From positions 21,841,054-21,905,053 of the forward strand of contig NC_092562.1 of the NCBI RefSeq assembly GCF_037975245.1: a DNA stretch of 64,000 bases. Reading direction: 5' to 3'. Below are positions 49,301 to 59,400 of this stretch, piece by piece; within the stretch, counting starts at the first letter, position 1, and every line of letters begins with the position of its first letter. The translations under genes and the position numbers were made by a program. The notes beneath the pieces were generated by a model. That model searched no databases. It worked only from the letters and a program-made list of their open reading frames with translations, and was not told the DNA's origin. The stretch comes from Apostichopus japonicus (Eukaryota; Echinodermata; Holothuroidea; Aspidochirotida; Stichopodidae).

Positions 49301-51076
49301 TGACATTTTGTATCGACCCGTAAGTGATTGCATTATTTGTAAATTGGGGGGGGGGTAGAAGCGAACGAGGGCAGTGGGTTCCCCAGCTTCTCATATCATT
49401 TGACACCCCCACCCCCATCCCCACCCCCATCCCTCAATATCCTCTCTTTCATTGTCACCAAAGCTATATACTCAAACTTCACAGTATGTGATGGTGTCAT
49501 ACCTATCAACTATAGTTGTTTAAGCATTCTAATCATTTTACATATGTAGACTACATTGCTGTTCTACAATTTTTAATATTAAACGTATACACCATTTTGT
49601 ACCATGACTTAGAAAGTATTCCGTGCGAATGCTATCTAATACAGTCCTTTCGTTCTTCCGAAACTAGCATAAAAAACCCAACTCAAAGCAGTACACATTT
49701 CGAGCATCTAGTATTACATCACACCTGTTTGCCTCAAGTTCAGATGCAGTTGGTGAAAATTGAGAAAAGAAATATTGCTTTTTTTCCAGAAAACGACGGG
49801 TCGGAATTGAATGCAACTTTCATCTGAGTTCCTAGCTTAAAGTGGTAAAGACTTGGTCTGATCACTATTACTGATAATTAATTAAATACAATAACCCGAT
49901 GATTTTGACACCTCACTCCCACCTGCTCCCAAACCAAGCAAGTTAACTGATACAACTGTTCTTGGAACTCACCGTGGTTGTCGCGGGGATATTCAAGCCG
50001 GAGCAATCGATTACTAAGGTTAAACGAAACATAAGAAATATCCGTGTAAGTAGAGAAGTGAAACAGAAAACTGTTTGTAATTAAGAGTACGGTTAACATA
50101 TTATCTTACCCCCACGAATCAGCAATTACCAGTTCAGATGGGGAATGGGGGTGGGGTAGGTGATTGTGTGTGTGTGTGTGGAGGGGGGGGGGGCTGACGG
50201 TGCATAGAGTTATGCCATGTTTTCTTGTGTAGCACTATAAAATTGTAGCGTCATATCTTCACCATCAATCAGAATCAAACAAAAGCAGTGTGTAAGAGGC
50301 ACCTAGCACTTGGACTTGTTAATACCCACTACATCCTTCATAGAATTCCGAGTTTAAAGCTATAACGAGTCTCGCCTGGATTTATGGTTGGTCTATCATA
50401 TATATGACGTCATGACAAACTAATGCGATACTTTAATTTAGTGGTATTTTAACTTTTGAGTGATAATCGTTGCTACACAACAACACTACCGTGAGGCGAC
50501 ATCCTCAGACACGGGGTCAACTAGTGTGGGGGGGGGGACGTTGTTTGAGTAAGGATGGATCAGGTCACCCCCCATCACAGAAAATGTCGTTATTCGCCTA
50601 TGATTGAAGTTATGACAACTCCAAAGAGGGGGACAAAGTGACTTCGGGTTCGGGGTTCCGGGGGTTATAACTGGCTCTCGACGTTCATGGTTTCAGCAGA
50701 TATATTAATAGTTACGGTAACAATGCAGCGTAACGGTAAGACATGATACAGTATGAAAAAGACCACTACCGAAAATCTAAATCTAAAATATACATATTAA
50801 TAAACATCGAAAAAGGTAAACCACATTCACATTGTTATATATAACTAGAAAACCATTAAAGTTGACAAATAAAGTGGATAAATGGACCATTGACGTGTTG
50901 TAGTTATGGAGGTCCACCTGTTCTGAAATGTTGGATTTTTCAAACGAATCAATGTTCAATTATCGAGTGAGCAATATAGCTACACAATGTCATGTGACGG
51001 GAGACTTACCTGCCGCTGCCGCATCAAACAGCACTAGGAAGGTGCACAGAGCTATTGCAGACTTCATCAACGCCAT
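43189..51076 (-). CDS. Collectrin-like single-pass membrane protein (7 coding exons)
   Basis: Coding exons in order are 51076-51010, 50013-49973, 49272-49210, 47611-47532, 46269-45967, 44577-44376 and 43371-43189, giving 312 codons with all phases consistent. Domains: signal peptide (1-22), small ectodomain with sequon at Asn72, one transmembrane helix (about 156-180), and an acidic Tyr-rich cytosolic tail. The segment from DDDQEIFRVV to MDAINDRLPYTIEARPP lines up in spacing with the collectrin domain of vertebrate collectrin and ACE2 (xxEYLFKAxxAF ... RxNDAFxLxD), next to the membrane. The tail ends NDAYESV...ETTTF, like NDAF in collectrin and the PDZ-binding QTSF end of ACE2. There is no metallopeptidase domain. 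Vertebrate collectrin chaperones amino-acid transporters; that role here is inference. The gene structure is strong and the family call moderate. Confidence 0.72.
43452..43769. mobile_element. Probable decayed G/C-tract MITE
   Basis: In the last intron of the collectrin-like gene. The layout resembles the element at 14688: G-rich left part with TCCAGGGAAGGGGTTTAAGG, middle GATGCAAAATGGTGCCATCA, right part with a C tract and CTACGGACC. The end sequences are too diverged for a secure inverted repeat or target duplication. Confidence 0.45.
44047..44156. repeat. Imperfect palindrome, 15-bp perfect outer arms
   Basis: CATGCTTCAAAGCAC (44047-44061) is the exact reverse complement of GTGCTTTGAAGCATG (44142-44156). 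A second inner pair, GACAGTA (44069-44075) and TACTGTC (44128-44134), is in register. The whole could fold into a hairpin of about 110 nt in the intron between coding exons 6 and 7 of the collectrin-like gene. It may be a small foldback element; no target duplication is evident. Confidence 0.75.
44376..44577 (-). CDS. Collectrin-like gene, coding exon 6 (cytosolic tail)
   Basis: 202 nt encoding an acidic, Tyr-rich tail with YTSYDDDDYSTV and NDYDIVKK, possible phosphotyrosine or endocytic sites. TTATTCTTAG acceptor, GTGAGA donor in phase 0. Confidence 0.87.
45296..45703. mobile_element. hAT-family non-autonomous transposon, 408 bp
   Basis: The ends CAGGGTTGTCCAACCT and AGGTTGGACAACCCTG are exact inverted repeats (16 bp), flanked by a perfect 8-bp target duplication CTTTATAG (45288-45295 and 45704-45711). 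The interior starts ACGGCCCGCGGGCCACAGTC, a GGCCCG-rich style known from many animal hAT MITEs. No transposase. It sits in the intron between coding exons 5 and 6 of the collectrin-like gene. Its perfect ends and target sites suggest a fairly recent insertion. Confidence 0.93.
45967..46269 (-). CDS. Collectrin-like gene, coding exon 5 (domain core and transmembrane)
   Basis: 303 nt encoding the collectrin-like core (PQNVAIVELF, then VLILSFFIMNPSGSEYFP, LHLLMELNMDAINDRL), a Pro-rich juxtamembrane linker (EARPPEDDYP) and the helix VWAIVIIVYLVIVLIVFLIV, followed by a SRNWK stop-transfer. GTAAGT donor in phase 2. Confidence 0.92.
47532..47611 (-). CDS. Collectrin-like gene, coding exon 4
   Basis: 80 nt encoding FSDDDQEIFRVVLANISNKY and YPSIKI. 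It includes the only N-glycosylation sequon of the ectodomain (NIS). CTATTTCTTTAG acceptor, GTAAGT donor in phase 2. Confidence 0.85.
47696..48920. mobile_element. Compound hAT-type MITE, 1.2 kb, with a related element inside
   Basis: Begins CAGGCCCGGCGGAAC and ends GTTCCGCCGCCACTG (imperfect inverted repeat). It is flanked by GTTTCATA (47688-47695) and GTATCATA (48921-48928), an 8-bp duplication with one mismatch. The interior repeats a motif of about 100 bp (GCGCCACCA...GGTTGGCGCG, then GGCACTTCCCGAG) at about 47750-47850 and 48130-48215; the second copy belongs to the inner element at 48039-48391. Both flanks are ATAGT-type microsatellite. It lies in the intron between coding exons 3 and 4 of the collectrin-like gene. 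Confidence 0.72.
48039..48391. mobile_element. Inner MITE nested in the 47696-48920 element
   Basis: The ends CAAGGGCGTCGGAAGC and GGCTCCGACGCCCCTG form an imperfect inverted repeat. Direct AATTA lies on both sides, and no clean 8-bp duplication is found. It includes a perfect 14-bp palindrome TACGCTACGCGCCA / TGGCGCGTAGCGTA (48130-48143 and 48151-48164) and the word GGCACTTCCCGAG shared with the outer element, so the two are relatives. Confidence 0.65.
48926..49036. repeat. ATAGC/ACAGT microsatellite
   Basis: Repeats of ATAGC then ATAGT/ACAGT (period 5) with interruptions. A shorter related run, ATAGTATAGTATAATATAGT, lies just left of the MITE at 47660-47680, so the transposon sits within or next to this microsatellite. 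Confidence 0.85.
49210..49272 (-). CDS. Collectrin-like gene, coding exon 3
   Basis: 63 nt, phase 0 at both ends, encoding CKDYVAYGAADVAVERIAL plus NR. TTTCGTTACAG acceptor, GTAAGT donor. The other two frames are closed. Confidence 0.8.
49973..50013 (-). CDS. Collectrin-like gene, coding exon 2
   Basis: 41 nt encoding the start of the mature protein (IDCSGLNIPATTT). The acceptor AACCTTAG and donor GTGAGT give the phase needed by exon 3, which is open in only one frame. An upstream acceptor (ACAAACAG, exon from 50078) keeps the same frame but adds a second hydrophobic stretch, so the short form is preferred. Confidence 0.6.
51010..51076 (-). CDS. Collectrin-like gene, coding exon 1 (signal peptide)
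   Basis: MALMKSAIALCTFLVLFDAA is a typical cleavable signal peptide with a basic n-region, hydrophobic core and small residues at the end (AAAA). The donor GTAAGT is a perfect match, in phase 1. Confidence 0.85.
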
Positions 51077-54000
51077 GTTTAACATTTCCTTTTGTTTCCA
51101 CCTTTGTATGGTAGTTATTTAAGTATATGGTAGTATGGTTAGTGAGTTACGCCTGTTGTTCTTTCTCTAACACTGCCAAGATAAACGACATATAAATTCC
51201 TCGAGAAACACGCACAGGCTGAACCATTTGTTTTCTCTAGGGAAACACATTTTCCAGAAATTATGTCATCTCAAAAGTACTAGTACCTTTTTACTTTTAA
51301 ATATCATTTGCGGAAATATCACCATCTGTTAAAATCAGTTTAAACATTTAAAAAAATTAATAGGTTATTTCCTGTAAGAAATACACGTTGATCATTTCCT
51401 TAATTTAAGAAATATTAGAAAATTCAGACGATACCACTTTTCAAAAGGGTGAATGATTCCATTGAGACTTTGAACTCAAACATCGCTTTTACTAAATAAG
51501 AATGCAGACACGTACCCCACCTTTGTAAGAGCAAAGATCTTGCCAACGTTTGGTGATTGTCATAAACGAAGAAAACAAATATTGTCAGCGATCTTCTAAG
51601 TCAAACATAAATACTATTACACCGTCAGATATGGGCAGAGATCAATGACTTAACTTGAGATGAAAGCTCGAAGTTTAAAGGCATTGAAGACTCGCCCCAA
51701 ACAGCGTGGCGCCATCTTTAAAAAGAAAAGTTTCCGTTGCTTGCAAGTGAGGGTTTTCTCTTGTCGCTACAAAGTGAAGACAGTAATGAAACGTGATACC
51801 TTGTTACCTTTAGCTGGACCTGAGATGTCCATTGCTGTATCGTTTGTGGGTATTGACCGTAGCTGTATATACTGACTGTACACTAGTGTCTAATTACTGA
51901 CGGTAGCCAGCTGTGTGTGTGTATTTTCTGGGATCGATGGTGGTGTCTAACACTTCTATTACATCTCATTCGAAACTAGATCAGATTACCGGCATTAGAC
52001 GTTTCTTTTTGCGCTAGTCTTCACACCCTTTAAATCGCTGTAGTTTGTCATTTTCTCATACATAACCAATTAAAGTAAAACATCGCCTTTTGTTGTGGAA
52101 TACACAGTCAAGAAACGTATTATATATTGCGGGCGTGGGTGTCTATATGTATCTTTCAAGTCGTTCTGAAATTTACTTTGTATTCAGTGGTATATGCTCA
52201 AGGTATAGGGGAGGGGGTTGTGATCCCCTCCTCCATCGACAGTCAGGGGTAAAGCGTTTAGTCAGGGAATATTTTAGAGCCTAGACCAATTCTCCGGGCT
52301 CGGGGCGCCCTTCCATGATAGTTCATACCTTACCTTAATCAACCGGGGGTGGTGGGAGGGGGAAGGGTGGATGGGCAATACAGAATTTGATCACTACCTC
52401 TGAAATCCTGTGCGCGTTATTGGTCATATTGCATTGTCCTCCCATATTGCCGATTTAGTTCAGCGACCCTAACATCTTCCTGGTACGAGCAGCCTCGTGC
52501 TAGGTACCCACCACAACCCACTTGGGCTACACCGGCTTTATAAATGTCAGATGTAAACCAATGTCAGTATGTTAGTCTCCGTGCACCACATTAGTGTACA
52601 CATATTTTCTTAGTATCACTATTGTTACTTAATTATGTAGTTATTATCCTTCGACCAATTGAACGATCGGTAACTATAAACATGTCTTCTGTTATATTGA
52701 TAATTGAATTTAAAGCAATTAAAATAAAAAAATGTTATCCAAATGTTGTTATTTATTATCTAATCTGCTGAGTGTCACTTAAAACCACGGCTATAATTGA
52801 TCAAACTAGCACCTCTCTAATAGGTTTACCAAATAATCGCTTATCAGCGAGTCGTTACTATTCAATTGGATAATCAACTGAAAACACAAGAATTATTTAT
52901 CAGAAATTCTACATAATCATGAGTTTTTCTTCATTAGTTCAACTTGAAAAGTTAGTGGGGATTTTCAAATCGCATGACAAATTCAACGCAGACTATAGAA
53001 TGTTACAATTGTTTACAGCTTGGTTAGCTTACCCGTATTACCACGGTCTACATTGAGACCGACAAATCGGGCTAATATCTAAAATTGAAGCGTTGGTTTA
53101 TCCTTTCAAGACGATATTATATCACTGATACTCAGCAGGAATACTCCACCTCTTCACCCCTCTCCTCACCCTCTCCTCTCCTCCCCTCTCCTCCCCCTCT
53201 CCTCCCCTCTCCTCACCCCTCTCCTCACCCTCTCCTCACCCCTCTCCTCACCCTCTCCTCACCCCTCTCCTCACCCCTCTCCTCACCCTCTCCTCACTCC
53301 TATCCCCACACCATCTCCTCACCTTTCTCTTCACCCTTCTCCTCACCTCTCTCCTCACCCCCTCTCTTCACCCCTCTCCTCACCCTCTCCTCACCCCTCT
53401 CCTCACCCCACTCCTCACCCCTCTCCTCACTCCTATCCCCACACCATCTCCTCACCTTTCTCTTCACCCTTCTCCTCACCTCTCTCCTCACCCCATCTCC
53501 TCATCCCTCTCCTCACCCCTGTCATCAGCCTCTCCTCTCTCTACCACCGAGTGTGGCTTCACATTCTTCTTCTTCTTTGCAGAGAAAGTTTAGCTATAGT
53601 CTAAGAAAAGTGGTAACTTTCCTGACATAAGATGGTCGAAGAAACACATAATTCGCATAAAAGATTAGATGGTGCCTGTATGAATAGACGTAGGCTAAAG
53701 GCAATGCCTTCAGCTAGTGTATATTCTTGTCTTAAAGTGCGTCCTTATTTAGTAGAAATATCAATCCACGCTGGACGAACAGTATGCGTGAAATAGTCGA
53801 ATTTATCAAGCTTTATCAAGCCTTTATCAAGCGGCCTTGATTGTCTGTGGTGGATCCACATACTAAATGTGAAGTTCCATCCACGCTTTACTGTCATGGT
53901 TCTCATATATACCAGGTTTTCATCATTCGATAACTCAAGTAATTGCTAGCATGAAGTTCGCTCCTAGAATGTCAATCCACTTCAGGAAGTACATGGACGG

Positions 54001-54270
54001 TATTATTTTTCGGTCATTTGAGTCACGTGGGGCGGGGGAGAGGGGGCTGGGAATTTAAAAAAGCGTAGATTTAAGGATTAATATGAGGGCAGGGCTGGAT
54101 AAGAATCTGGAAGTCATCGCCACCTGGTCTCCTTGTTTACATCACTTATTCGGTTACACCTGCTCACCTCAGTTACGATGTAATAAAATACATAACAGTG
54201 ACCGTTTGGGAAATTCAAGTAAATATATAAGATAGCGAAATAATCCACTGAAGACAATAACTCATACATA
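51077..54270. other. Intergenic between collectrin-like and selenoprotein genes
   Basis: Presumed promoter of the collectrin-like gene at the left, then no supportable exon. It holds the CTCCTCACCCCT minisatellite at 53146-53546 and some G-rich patches. The 181-codon ORF across the minisatellite is low complexity. Confidence 0.5.
53146..53546 (+). repeat. CTCCTCACCCCT-type minisatellite
   Basis: About 400 bp of pyrimidine-rich tandem repeat, core unit CTCCTCACCCCT with variants and a longer repeated block (TCCTATCCCCACACCATCTC at about 53299 and 53431). Strongly strand-asymmetric: one strand is nearly free of G. Confidence 0.93.
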
Positions 54271-54292
54271 CGTTTTTTAAGAAGTCGTCGTT

Positions 54293-54298
54293 TTTATT
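54293..54298 (-). terminator. Poly(A) signal of the selenoprotein P-like gene
   Basis: AATAAA on the minus strand, about 70 nt downstream of the SECIS element at 54365-54437. It is the expected order for a selenoprotein 3' UTR (SECIS, then poly(A) signal). Confidence 0.65.
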
Positions 54299-54364
54299 TA
54301 TACACCATTGTAGCTGGAAATCTATTCACATCAAAGGATTGTATTTGTAAATTTAGCTCGCGTA

Positions 54365-54437
54365 GATGCTGGCTCATTTAGTCGAGTACACCCTGGCCTG
54401 TGGTACTAGGTTTAAAGGGAGACCGTCATTAAGCATT
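54365..54437 (-). promoter_or_regulatory. SECIS element 1 (selenocysteine insertion)
   Basis: Minus-strand RNA. The 5' quartet strand is ATGAC (54429-54425), then 11 nt (GGTCTCCCTTT), then an unpaired AAA, a mini-stem CCT...AGG, the return strand AGGGTGTACT and the 3' quartet strand CGAC (54384-54381). Helix II pairs CCCT with AGGG, then GGT with ACT via small mismatches; G-A/A-G pairs form the quartet. Below, GCTTA can pair with TGAGC. The extra mini-helix makes it a form 2 SECIS. It lies 2 kb downstream of the TGA-containing gene on the same strand, and a second copy at 63285 keeps the fold with compensating changes. Confidence 0.87.
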
Positions 54438-54440
54438 ATT

Positions 54441-54767
54441 ACGAGAAAAATATACAGAATCGGTTGATGAAGAGATTTGGCAACACTTGTAAATAAAATG
54501 AGAAAAGGCATAGCTAATTGCCCAATGCTGTAAACAATTATGAAGTACAATCTAATCTACACATAAGCAGAAGACTGTTTAAGGCTTAATTGTCGAAATG
54601 AAAAACGAGAAAAATTATATAAAATCGGTCGATGATGGAAAGATTTGGCATCAGTTGTAAATAAAAATGAAAAGGCATAGTTAATTTTTCAATACTGTTA
54701 ACAATTATAAAGTACAATCTAATCTACAAATAAGCAGATGAATGTTAAAGGCTTAATTGTCGAAATG
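54441..54767. repeat. Tandem direct duplication, 2 x ~160 bp
   Basis: Copies at 54441-54600 and 54605-54767 both start ACGAGAAAAAT, share AATCGGT, AGATTTGGCA, TTGTAAATAAAA, AAAAGGCATAG, AAGTACAATCTAATCTAC, and both end GCTTAATTGTCGAAATG, with about 15% difference. They lie directly upstream of SECIS 1 on the transcript, so part may be 3' UTR or the last intron. Confidence 0.9.
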
Positions 54768-56368
54768 AAAAAAAAAAAAATCTTTAGAGCAAGATCACGC
54801 AATATTAATAGGTCACTCGAAGGTAATTAAAGGGAACACAACTACAAAAAAAAACAAAAAACAATCGCCTCTGAATATCTCGACTATAGTCCAACATATG
54901 ATTGTTGAATTAAAGGTAGAGATGTTTTTTTCTAGATAAATCCTTTGTTACTTCAGGATAGGATATTCATGGCAGGTATATGACGTCATCATACCCTACG
55001 TTCTCTTAACAATACCTTGAAAGGCACTGTAATAATGTCTTCTTCGTATAAACCTTAATACGTTTGAAGATAATGTTCAGCTCTGACTGTTCTCTACGCT
55101 GGGCTAATAATTTCGTCAAAATGCTAAAATGGAAGTATATTACCTGGCAATATGGATAAACGATTGTACACAGTGTAAAGAAGGATACATAGTGTGAGCT
55201 CTATGGCCAAAAATGATGACGTCATTTACTCTGATGTTGCCAGCTGCATTCGTAAATTTATGAAGCTGAAAATTCAATATGATTGAAATAACACATGCTT
55301 TTTATGATGTGATCCTCCGTTAATAACCTGCTTTCCACCCCATCCTGATACTCTTTTAATGCTTTTATGAGGGAGTCGGAGTGGTGGTGGTGAGGGAAGG
55401 GGGGGGGGACGAGGAGGTTAAAGGGGTAGATAAATGTTCACTTACTTTCAGTTAATAGGCAGTGTAGGAAGTTCCTAAGACTGTTAAAACTATTGTTCAG
55501 AGTCGGTACCTAGGATTTATCAAAACCTATGATAATTCCAGATGTATGGTTTCGAAACTTTTGGAACAAATCGAGGAGAGGGGAAAGAGAGCAAAGTAAC
55601 CTCTTTAAAAACGAGTTTACAAAATTGGTGAGCGCCTATGGGTGTCAATACAGATAAACAATTGTGTGTTTACTTTGTTACTTTGGTGTTTACTCCGAGT
55701 TAATTTTCATGTAGCTGCAAACTTGATTCGGAAAGGAGACGGTAATCACGTGACGATGACGACGAGTTATCAAATGCTGGTTTACTATCACATATTTATC
55801 TGCAATGCAATCAGAAATAAGTATCTGAGGAAGATATGCGAGAAAAGAAAGACTTAGACATTTTTATATTACAAGTATGGAACGATTTCCTTATATATAA
55901 GTGAAGGCTTCTATGTTCTATGTCATTACACCATGGGGCATTCACGTATACGTGTGGATAAGTATACGATTAAATCATTGGATAATTACGTTAATTATAT
56001 GATAACGACCGGTAATTATCCTCAACTGATAATTATAATTGATTCAAAAGAGTAAGGTTACTTACTTGGGTGGAATGTATGATTATGAATATTAATCGTT
56101 ATGCCATTTTTCACTGAATGACGTCATGGCGCATTGTGCCACGTTGATGTTACTAAGGTTACCATCTGTCGACGATGTCTGTGTACATATAGCCTATACA
56201 AATGTCACAAGTTGGATCTATCGTCTGCTCAAATTGTGCACACATTCACATGTTGTACTGCCAAGTGACTGAAGTCATCTATTAGTAATTGTGTTTGATA
56301 TACAGTAATAACGTTGTAAATACAACTAAATCTTACCGTTAATATTGGCTGTTCTGTGTACTTTCTTA
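54768..56368 (-). other. Probable 3' UTR intron of the selenoprotein P-like gene
   Basis: The stop codon at 56373 is followed at once by a strong donor (TAATGA|GTAAGA, GT at 56369-56368), with another (ACG|GTAAGA) at 56336. SECIS 1 lies 2 kb further on, so an intron between stop codon and SECIS exon is likely. The acceptor is not fixed; TTGTTTACAG at about 54530 is a candidate. No coding exon is seen within. Confidence 0.5.
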
Positions 56369-56372
56369 CTCA

Positions 56373-56484
56373 TTAGGTGCTGTCGCATGTACACTGACTA
56401 TTCCCTGTGATGGCGCTCCTCACTGCATTCTCAACATCACTATTGCCGTAGGGTAACCTGACACGTGTGATGAGCTGCCCACAT
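56373..56484 (-). CDS. Selenoprotein P-like gene, coding exon 3 (terminal)
   Basis: Completes the split Arg codon and encodes CGQLITRVRLPYGNSDVENA, VRSAITGNSQ and the end CTCDST, then TAA. It corresponds to RCGRLVYHLGLPFS...VEEAI in human. A CxC pair near the end may stand for the CGNC-type pair of the family. Confidence 0.9.
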
Positions 56485-59400
56485 CTGTCGGAAACAAATT
56501 TTAAGTGAAATAGGAAAATATGCCTCTGTATGTCATTATGATATTACTACATTGGCAATTTCTTGCAATGTGTCCGTATACAAACGAATTATGCCAGACA
56601 CTTATGACGCAAGATCTTGTTGAGCGCCATCTACTTTTTCCGGGGATTTATTGGAACGCGTCCTCCATTCTCCGCAAAATTACTGAGAGAATAGTTGAGG
56701 AGGGATAAAAGCGAGAGAGGTAAAAGCGAATGTCGTAATCTTCTATCATTTCGACTCGTGGAATATGTGATGATTTACGCAAAGTATTGGCCGTATAATA
56801 AAGAACATTGCACATATTTTATAAGAAAACAGTTCGCGGTTGAAATGAAAATGAAGACTTATTTTGCTATAAACTGCGTTGCTGATTTGAGAATCCAAGA
56901 TGCTATCATTTTTTTTACGACACTGCAGACAAATTAATAAAATAGAAAATAGTTTGAAGGTGTCGGAATACTGATCCTTCTACGTCATATAATGTTCCAT
57001 TATATAGTTTCAATTTCTAACTGACAAACCACAGCTTCTCTGTAGACCAACATTTAAAGGCCTTCTGCATGTTTTGTTATCTCTACGGTATATACTTTAC
57101 GTATCAAAGAGTATAACTTATGAATTCCGATCTTAGGTAAGTTGACTGTTAACATATGGGGTGCTATATAAGTGAATTCCAGGTCGGATACGATCCGAAA
57201 TTAGAAAACATTTAAAAAATAATCATAAGTTGCCTTTCTTCTTTCTTAAAGCCATCATTAAAATGACAAGAAAATATTTGCAATGGAGTAGATGTAGTAT
57301 TTCAATTTCATTTTTCTAAAGGAGGTTTTGCAGAGAGTAAAAGTGATGATGATGTCAGCCCAACTACATACCAGACTGAACGTAACTCGAGTACATTTTG
57401 CCATACTCGTACGCGTACTCTTAGGTTTGTACTCATTGGTTTGTACTTATTGGTTTGTACACATGGGTTTGTATCATTATCAGTTATGAATAATAATGGA
57501 AACATTTTAATTCATACGAACAAATTCATATATTATAGTAGGACAGTATATATCGATGCGTCCCTATGTATGAACCAACTAGTCCAACCCGGCAGATTTC
57601 ATACTAAATTGAACTATATTAATGACAACCAACGATGAACTAATTGGTTTATAATTAACTTTCTATCAGTTTTAATGAGAGATTACATTGATAACGTCAT
57701 TGTATCCTCCTTCCTGTAGCAGAATTACCTCTTACCTATCATATATAAGGACATCATCTTTTTCCCCGTCCAGTTTAGTCCAGATGTCGAGAGCATCTGT
57801 ATCTTGATAAACAGGGAAGCTGACACGTCCTTCAAGAATTGAAATGTATCTGGAGGTCCAAGAACCCTTCAAGTTTACACCCATAAATGTGACGTCAGAA
57901 TAACTTTCTCCGACAAGAGCCGATCGGAGCGATTCCAACCTATTGGATGGAGAATATTTTAATGGGAATCGAGAATATAACAATCATGGGAAAACATTAG
58001 CGATCAAGAAGCCTACTAGGTATGACTTCATTCATTGAATATTTAATTAAAAGGATGACTCTTCGCCTATACTTTTAGGTTCGCTAATTCAAACAAAAAA
58101 CAAAATAATGTTGAGGGCTGGTCACCTTATGTTCAATATCTAATATGTCTTTCGTTACAGTGATATTTAATATATATTAGATGTCTGCAATGTTCCTGCA
58201 TTCGAAACAAGCGTACTCTAAACGATAAACGCTGCGGAGTTTTAATAGAGCAAGTGTAGGAGTTGATCCATCGGTCTTGTTTGAGACTCATGAAACAAGA
58301 CTCCCACCACCACCCGCCCCCTTTTTATTACACATTCTCGTCTACAAAGGTTGTATATTAAATTTTCAGATTGAAGACATACATAACGAAAGAGTAGTGC
58401 GAAGTTACGTGCCCTATACTACTGCCAGAAGCATTCACAAAAACTAGAGCACCAATGGTGCAGAAGCTCATACCTTTTCGAGCTGAAAAATGTAGGGCCC
58501 ACAAAACCAATTTTGGGCCCATGAGGGATACCCCCCCCCCCTCCGTTAGCAGAATCCTGGCCACACCACTGGCTATATTTCCTATTTTCCCCTTTAAATC
58601 CTATTTTACCCACTCTCTCAAACAATACCACTGACCTACCCTATTAAACTTTCTCCCCTCTACCTTAGCAGACATAACTTCACAAGCACTCCCTACAAGA
58701 TATAACTTCACAAGCTGCCTACATACATCAGGCTCAAAGACTTCTAAGAATCGGCAAGTGCTGATTGGCTATAGGGCTCTCATGCTTACAGTTCAACAGT
58801 TAATAACAACTCCCAGTCCTGCTTTAATTCCACTAACAGCCTCTGCAGAGCTTAACCACAAATGTAAACAAACACTGCAGACACTGGGAGACAAATTAAA
58901 GGAGCTTTGGCAAAAAGTGAAGGCGCAGATTTTTTTAAACAATGGTGATTAATTGTAATTAACTAACTTTTGACCAAAATTTTTTAGGCATCACCTTATT
59001 CATACACAATCCAACAATCATCAGTTCAACTTTGAATATGATCCATCAAAATCTTGAGGAGATTGAGATATTTGAAAATATTACAAAGAATGACCCCCGA
59101 TGACCCCCTAAATGACATTTGACCTCAATTTTCTGAACACCCCTCGTAACTCTCATCCCGAGGAACATTGTGACCAAGTTTCATTATAATTGGCCATACA
59201 CTGTACGAACAGGAGCAATTTGAAAATATAGGGCCGCGGCCCGGGCCACAAAAGACCCCTAGTTGATCTTTGATCTCAAATTCATGAACACCCTGAAGGT
59301 AGAACTACCATAGTACTATCGTGACAAACCCTCAACATTGTACCATGGAATCTGTAGGAGAAGAAGCATTTTGCGTATTTCCACAAAATGGCCCATTACG

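Noticed and set aside
49973-50099. Minus-strand frame reading YTDISYVSFNLSNRLLRLEY, vaguely like selenoprotein P (YSNISYIVVN)
   Set aside because: The flanking exons of the collectrin-like gene fix a different frame for this exon, and the resemblance covers only a few residues.
53085-53630. 181-codon Ser/Pro/Leu-rich ORF
   Set aside because: Entirely due to the CTCCTCACCCCT minisatellite.
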